This document shows positions 6,989 to 10,265 of a stretch of DNA of 10,265 bases, piece by piece; position 1 is the first letter of the stretch; the number at the start of each line of letters is the position of its first letter. The notes under the pieces are model-generated. The model saw nothing but the letters and a program-made list of their open reading frames with translations. It made no database searches and had not been told where the DNA came from. The DNA is from an uncultured Holophagales bacterium. GTDB taxonomy: Bacteria; Acidobacteriota; Thermoanaerobaculia; UBA5066. The stretch lies in contig CALMDF010000213.1 in the NCBI GenBank assembly GCA_937864895.1, forward strand, positions 1-10,265. The letters run 5' to 3'. The position numbers were made by a program, and so were the translations under genes.

Positions 6989-7042
6989 GGGCTTCCCCCC
7001 GATCGGGGCATCCTAACGCCCCCTCGGCGCGGTTCGTTCAGA
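6989..7042. promoter_or_regulatory. Divergent control region with CCCCGATCGGGG palindrome
   Basis: This 54-bp spacer separates the starts of the hydrolase-CHAT gene (-) and the phosphodiesterase gene (+). It holds a perfect 12-bp palindrome at 6997-7008. On the - strand TAGGAT (7015 down to 7010) matches TATAAT at 4 of 6 and would start a transcript close to the palindrome, leaving a short leader with the G-rich ribosome-binding site. No good -35 box is seen, and no convincing promoter is seen for the + strand gene. The palindrome is a possible operator shared by both genes; chance is possible in such GC-rich DNA. Confidence 0.3.
6995..7000 (-). promoter_or_regulatory. Ribosome-binding site of the hydrolase-CHAT gene, inside a palindrome arm
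   Basis: On the - strand a run of six G (GGGGGGAAG) ends 6 bases before the ATG at 6988 and is the only Shine-Dalgarno-like site there. Four of its bases form one arm of the CCCCGATCGGGG palindrome, so a hairpin or a bound protein could hide it. Confidence 0.4.
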
Positions 7043-7927
7043 ATGGCCGCGATGCCGATCGCGCTTCTCGTCGCCCTGTCAGGAGCCCCCGCGCCGGCCG
7101 CCCCCCATCCGGCCCGCCCGCTCGTCGTGGGGCACCGCGGCGCGCGCGCCCGCTTCCCCGAGAACACGCTCCCTGCGATCCGGCACGCCCTGGAAACGGG
7201 AGCCGGCGGCGTCGAGATCGACGTCCGCGTGACCGCCGACGACGTCCTCGTCGTCGTCCATGACGCGACGCTCCCCTCCGACCTCTGCCGGACACCCGAC
7301 GGCCGCCGCGTCCCGGCCGGCCTCGCGATCCGCGGCCTCACGCTCGCGGCGCTCCGCCGCTTCGACTGCGGCGCGGTGGCGAACCCCCGCTTCCCCGGCC
7401 AGCGCGCCGTCCCCCGCACGCCCATTCCCACGCTCGAGGAGGTCCTCGACCTCCTCGACGCGCCCGAGCCCGCCGGCGCGCGGCGCGCCACGCTCTTCCT
7501 CGAGCTGAAGCACGAGGAGGACGACCCTTCCCTCTCGCCGCGTCGCGCCCCCTTCGCCCGGCTCGTCGTCGACCTCCTGAAGCGCCGCGGCGCGCTGGGC
7601 CGGACGCTCGTCCTTTCCTTCGACCACCCGCTCCTGGGCGCCGTCCGCGCGCTCGAGCCGGGGCTCGTCACGGTCCCCCTCGTCGACCGAGACGAGGACC
7701 TCCTCGCCCTCGCGCGCCGCGAGGGCGCCTCCTGGGTCGGCCCCCGCCACACCCGGCTCACCGCCGCCGTCGTCCAGGCCCTCCACGCCGGGGGCGTGAA
7801 GGTCTTCGCGTGGACCGCGAACGCCCCGAAAGACCAGGACCGCCTCGCCGCGCTCGGCGTCGACGCCATCGGGACGGACGACCCCGCGGCGCTCGTCGTT
7901 CGTCTCGAGGCGAAGGCCCGCCGCTAG
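7043..7927 (+). CDS. Glycerophosphodiester phosphodiesterase family protein, probably exported
   Basis: This 294-aa protein is a GDPD-family enzyme, which hydrolyses glycerophosphodiesters (for example glycerophosphoethanolamine) to glycerol-3-phosphate and an alcohol in a metal-dependent reaction. Family motifs are in order: VGHRGARARFPENT (29-42; His31, Arg32, Glu40), VEIDVR (57-62; Glu58, Asp60), VVHDATL (71-77; His73), LFLELKHE (151-158; Glu154, Lys156), and the late FAWTAN (255-260) with IGTDDP. All expected active-site residues are present. The first 20 residues (MPIALLVALSGAPAPAA in part) are a short hydrophobic run ending in AxA-type sites, a possible signal peptide, though its n-region lacks a positive charge. 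The start is ATG 7043; ATG 7052 is equally possible and would trim three residues. It is divergent from the hydrolase-CHAT gene, and its TAG overlaps the stop of the convergent waaA-like gene. Confidence 0.9.
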   Translation: MAAMPIALLVALSGAPAPAAPHPARPLVVGHRGARARFPENTLPAIRHALETGAGGVEIDVRVTADDVLVVVHDATLPSDLCRTPDGRRVPAGLAIRGLTLAALRRFDCGAVANPRFPGQRAVPRTPIPTLEEVLDLLDAPEPAGARRATLFLELKHEEDDPSLSPRRAPFARLVVDLLKRRGALGRTLVLSFDHPLLGAVRALEPGLVTVPLVDRDEDLLALARREGASWVGPRHTRLTAAVVQALHAGGVKVFAWTANAPKDQDRLAALGVDAIGTDDPAALVVRLEAKARR

Positions 7928-9216
7928 CGAGGGGCGAGCAGGCCGAGGACCTTTCCGGCCGTCCGCGCGGCCCCGCCCCGGAGCGCGGCCAGGGAGAGCC
8001 GCCCCGCCTCCCCTCGCCGCCGGCGCCCGGCCTCGTCCGAGAGGAGGAGCTCGAGCGCCACGCGGACCTCGGAGACGGCGTCGGACCGACCCACCTCGAC
8101 GAGGGCTCCCGCCGCGCGGAGCGAATTGGCGACCTCGCGCACGCCGTCGAGCGAGGGGCCCGCGAGGAGCGGCACGCCGGCCTCCGCAGCGCCGACGGGG
8201 CTGTGACCGCCGACAGGCGCGAGGGTCCCGCCGAGGAAGGCGACGGCGGCGAGCGGAAGGAGCGCGTCGAGGAGGCCGAAGGAGTCGACGACGAGGACGG
8301 GCTCGGGCCCGGGAGGGTCCGAAAGGCGGCGCGACGCGAGGCCCGCCGCGCGGGCGAGCCGCTCGAGGTCCGCTCCCCGCGAGACGCGCCGGGGCGCGAG
8401 CGCGAGCCGCGCTTCGATCCCCCGGTGGCGAAGGGCCGCGACCGCCGCCAGGAGGACCTCTTCCTCGGGCGCGTGCGTGCTCACCCCGACGAGGAGCGGA
8501 GGACCGCTCGAGAGTTCGGCCTCCCAGCTATTCGGCAATTCGGCCTTTTGCGCGAGGGCGTCGAGCTTCAGGTCTCCGGTCACCTCGACGATCGAGGGGT
8601 CCGCACCGATTGCGAGAAACCGTTCGCGGTCTTCCTCGGTCCGGGCCCCGATCCACGACACCGCGTCGACGACGGGCCGGAAGACGGGCCGGGCGAGCGC
8701 GTACCGCCGGGCCTCGCCGGGACGGAGCCGGCCGCTCGCGACGGCGACGGGAATTCCGAGGGAGCGCGCGCCGAGAAAGAGGCCGGGCCAGAGCTCCGCC
8801 TCGACCGTCACGACGGCCGCGGGGGCGAGGCGCGACAGCCAGGCGCGCAACGCCCCCGGCCGGTCCCACGGGAGGTAGGAGACCGCCGCGATGGCGCCCC
8901 ACCCGTTCCTTACGCGCTCCGCGACGGCCCGCCCCTCGCGGGTCCCGGTCGTCAGAACGATTCGAAGCCCCGGCGCCGCCCTCTCGAGCTCCGACGCGAG
9001 GGCCGACGCGGCGACCACCTCCCCCGCCGAGACGGCGTGAAGGAGAAGGGCCCCCGGCGCGCACGCCGGCACCGCCTCGCCGAGCCGCTCCGCGCGCTCC
9101 GCTTCGCCGGCCCCGCCGAGGAGGGCGACTCTCGCGACGGCGACCGCGGCGCCCGCGACCGCCTCGTAGGCGCCGAGCGCGACCCGCGCGCCGAGGGTCG
9201 CCCGACGACCGCTCAT
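7924..9216 (-). CDS. waaA: Divergent 3-deoxy-D-manno-octulosonic acid transferase (WaaA/KdtA) homologue
   Basis: This 430-aa protein matches WaaA/KdtA, the inner-membrane enzyme that adds Kdo from CMP-Kdo to lipid A precursor. An N-terminal hydrophobic segment (about 10-34) fits the usual membrane anchor. LLLHAVSAGEV (57-67) carries the catalytic SxGE (Glu66). TVEAELWPGL (137-146) is the ExELWP block, TGDLKLD (213-219) the GNxKfD block, and GVSTHAPEEE (244-253) the TH..EE block. The region 310-355 matches the donor-binding end, but the family GGHNxxE motif reads GGHSPVG (336-342), so both the Asn and Glu are missing, and DTMGEL reads DSFGLL (311-316). It may be an altered or low-activity transferase, or use another donor. 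Length is normal. The start ATG overlaps the stop of the upstream GT2 gene (ATGA), so it is translationally coupled, last in the operon. Confidence 0.82.
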   Translation of the reverse strand: MSGRRATLGARVALGAYEAVAGAAVAVARVALLGGAGEAERAERLGEAVPACAPGALLLHAVSAGEVVAASALASELERAAPGLRIVLTTGTREGRAVAERVRNGWGAIAAVSYLPWDRPGALRAWLSRLAPAAVVTVEAELWPGLFLGARSLGIPVAVASGRLRPGEARRYALARPVFRPVVDAVSWIGARTEEDRERFLAIGADPSIVEVTGDLKLDALAQKAELPNSWEAELSSGPPLLVGVSTHAPEEEVLLAAVAALRHRGIEARLALAPRRVSRGADLERLARAAGLASRRLSDPPGPEPVLVVDSFGLLDALLPLAAVAFLGGTLAPVGGHSPVGAAEAGVPLLAGPSLDGVREVANSLRAAGALVEVGRSDAVSEVRVALELLLSDEAGRRRRGEAGRLSLAALRGGAARTAGKVLGLLAPR

Positions 9217-9953
9217 TCGGTCTCGCCGGAGACCGGTGAGACGCCCGGGCGGCGGCGCCTCGTCTTCATCCACCTCACGGCGAGAAGGTCGGCGCGCCCC
9301 GCGATCCCGCGGCTGAGCGGGCCGTAGTGGCTCCGCCCCGCCCGCCGCGGCCGGTGCGAGACCGGGAGCTCGACGACGCGCGCGCCGAGCTCGCGCGCGA
9401 GGTGCGGCAGGAAGCGGTGCATCCCCTCGAGATCGAGCGGGAGGGACCTCGCGACGGAGGCCCTCATGGCGCGGAGGCCGCCGCCGGTGTCGCGGGTCGC
9501 GTCCCCGAGGGCGATCCTGCGCGCGACCCGCCCCACGGCCGCCGAGGCCCCGCGCAGGGTGCCGTCCGCGCGGCGGACCCGCGTCCCCTGGACGAAGTCG
9601 GCCTCGCCCCGCTCGAGGAGCGCGAGCATCGGGAGGAGGTCGGCCGGGTCGTCCTGCAGGTCCGCGTCCATCGTCGCGACGAGCTCCGCCCGCGCCGCGA
9701 GGATCCCGGCCCGAAGCGCCGCCGACTTCCCCGACGGGGCGTCGAGGCGGAGCGGCCGGAGCCAGGGGCGCGACGCCGCGAGGGCGCCGAGGCGCGCGGA
9801 CGTCCCGTCGCGCGAGCCGTCGTCGACGACGACGAGCTCGAGCGCGACGCCGCGGGAGAGAAGCGCCGCTTCGACCTCGCCGACGAGAGGCCCAACGTTC
9901 TCCTCCTCGTCCCGCGCCGGGACGACGATCGTCAGCGCGGGGACTTCGTCCAC
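9213..9953 (-). CDS. GT2 polyprenyl-phosphate glycosyltransferase (DPM1/ArnC-like)
   Basis: This protein of about 246 aa belongs to glycosyltransferase family 2 and resembles dolichol/undecaprenyl-phosphate sugar synthases. It has the strand TIVVPARDEEENV (8-20), VVVDDGSRDGT (41-51) and the metal and nucleotide-sugar site ATMDADLQDDP (93-103, D-x-D at 96-98, the DADLQ-P form typical of polyprenyl-phosphate transferases). RRAGRSHYG (203-211) matches the conserved RxxGxSkY. No C-terminal membrane helices are present, so it is the short soluble or peripheral type. The GTG at 9953 is preferred because it lies just before the first beta strand; a GTG at 10022 adds 23 Arg/Gly-rich residues and overlaps the upstream gene by 91 bases instead of 22. 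It probably makes the lipid-linked sugar used by the adjacent ArnT-like enzyme. The sugar is unknown. Confidence 0.85.
   Translation of the reverse strand: MDEVPALTIVVPARDEEENVGPLVGEVEAALLSRGVALELVVVDDGSRDGTSARLGALAASRPWLRPLRLDAPSGKSAALRAGILAARAELVATMDADLQDDPADLLPMLALLERGEADFVQGTRVRRADGTLRGASAAVGRVARRIALGDATRDTGGGLRAMRASVARSLPLDLEGMHRFLPHLARELGARVVELPVSHRPRRAGRSHYGPLSRGIAGRADLLAVRWMKTRRRRPGVSPVSGETE
9219..9234 (-). promoter_or_regulatory. Hairpin just before the waaA-like start codon
   Basis: On the - strand the sequence GGTCTC-CGGC-GAGACC is a perfect 6-bp inverted repeat with a 4-nt loop, ending 2 bases before the ATG at 9216. It covers the place where a ribosome-binding site would stand. 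With the ATGA overlap this suggests that waaA is translated mainly by ribosomes finishing the GT2 gene, which would melt the hairpin. This is inference; the repeat also encodes the C-terminus of the GT2 protein. Confidence 0.3.
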
Positions 9954-10264
9954 GGCCCACCCCGGGCGAGGGCGACGAGCTCGACCGGCGCCCCCTTCGA
10001 CACGTTCAGCCCGCCCCGCCACGCGACCGGGACGAGCGGGAGGAGCCCCTGGCGCTCGACGAGCCCCTCGAACCCTCCGCGGGTCGTCACGAGGAGCCCC
10101 GGGCCGGCCCGCCGGGCCCAGCGCGCCGCGTCCGCCTCGCTCCCGAGCCTCTCGACGGGCCCCGGGCCGAAGTGGACGAAGACGCTCGGCTCCTCGAAAC
10201 CGAACGCCGCGGCGGGAACCTCGCCGACGGCGCGGTCTGCCGGATCTGCGCCGCGACCGATCGC
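9932..10264 (-). CDS. ArnT-like glycosyltransferase (GT39/GT83 type), C-terminal fragment
   Basis: This frame is open from the right edge of the window to the TGA (TCA on +) at 9932-9934, giving the last 110 residues of a protein whose start lies outside. The fragment has no membrane helix and reads as the soluble tail of an ArnT/PMT-type lipid-linked sugar transferase. FGFEEPSVFVHFG (about 21-33) recalls the family's PSLvFYxG segment, GLLVTT follows, and GGLNVSKGAPVELVAL (about 85-100) recalls the C-terminal GYNxSKG pattern. Family members sit in the inner membrane and move a sugar from undecaprenyl phosphate to lipid A or other acceptors. The stop overlaps the start of the GT2 gene by about 22 bases, and the pair is the expected partnership of donor maker and transferase. 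The assignment rests on weak tail motifs and context. Confidence 0.55.
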   Translation of the reverse strand, partial: AIGRGADPADRAVGEVPAAAFGFEEPSVFVHFGPGPVERLGSEADAARWARRAGPGLLVTTRGGFEGLVERQGLLPLVPVAWRGGLNVSKGAPVELVALARGGPWTKSPR

Positions 10265-10265
10265 G

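Noticed and set aside
4802..7042. Long + strand open frame antisense to the hydrolase-CHAT gene, continuous with the phosphodiesterase frame
   Set aside because: Its translation is Arg/Gly/Glu-rich low complexity with no motif until the GDPD start. Very GC-rich DNA has few stop codons in antisense frames, so this is a shadow of the real gene on the other strand.
9217..9960. Upstream extension of the waaA-like frame as a 678-aa fusion
   Set aside because: The extension overlaps the GT2 gene, which has clear family motifs. The ATG at 9216 with ATGA overlap gives the normal WaaA length.

Overview
The window is very GC-rich (about 70% or more by eye), with Leu mostly CTC, Val GTC and frequent AGG for Arg. 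A Kdo-transferase (WaaA/KdtA) homologue and other envelope glycosyltransferases point to a Gram-negative bacterium with lipopolysaccharide. Gene density and codon style would fit an Acidobacteriota- or Myxococcota-like genome, but no marker fixes the phylum. I see no rRNA, tRNA, CRISPR array, insertion sequence, integrase or prophage gene. No stretch over 300 bases lacks a gene, and the largest gaps are about 55 bases.

Layout from left to right: (1) the 3' end of a TPR-repeat protein (+); (2) a histidine-phosphatase (phosphoglycerate mutase-like) gene (-), convergent with it, the two stop codons lying in a 20-bp tandem duplication; (3) a 35-bp divergent spacer, then a two-gene + strand operon of a winged-helix-plus-SAM methyltransferase and a YceH/DUF480 protein; (4) convergent with that, a two-gene - strand operon whose first gene encodes an 866-aa fusion of an alpha/beta-hydrolase (lipase-like) and a CHAT caspase-like protease, and whose second encodes a double-domain GNAT acetyltransferase; (5) a 54-bp divergent spacer with a perfect CCCCGATCGGGG palindrome, then a probably exported glycerophosphodiester phosphodiesterase (+); (6) convergent with it and sharing a CTAG stop palindrome, a - strand envelope operon read from the right edge: C-terminus of an ArnT-like (GT39/GT83) glycosyltransferase, a GT2 polyprenyl-phosphate glycosyltransferase, and a divergent Kdo-transferase homologue.

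How the parts may work together: the right-hand operon fits envelope glycan or lipid A work, with the GT2 enzyme loading a sugar on undecaprenyl phosphate, the ArnT-like enzyme transferring it, and the WaaA homologue acting on the lipid A core. WaaA has lost conserved residues of its nucleotide-sugar motif, so its exact reaction is uncertain. The most interesting locus is the hydrolase-CHAT fusion. The lipase triad and the CHAT His/Cys dyad are both visible, separated by an Arg-rich linker, which suggests a protease-controlled lipase of the kind seen in bacterial conflict or cell-death systems. Its divergent neighbour hydrolyses glycerophosphodiesters, the product a phospholipase would release. 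That link, and any defence role, are inference only.
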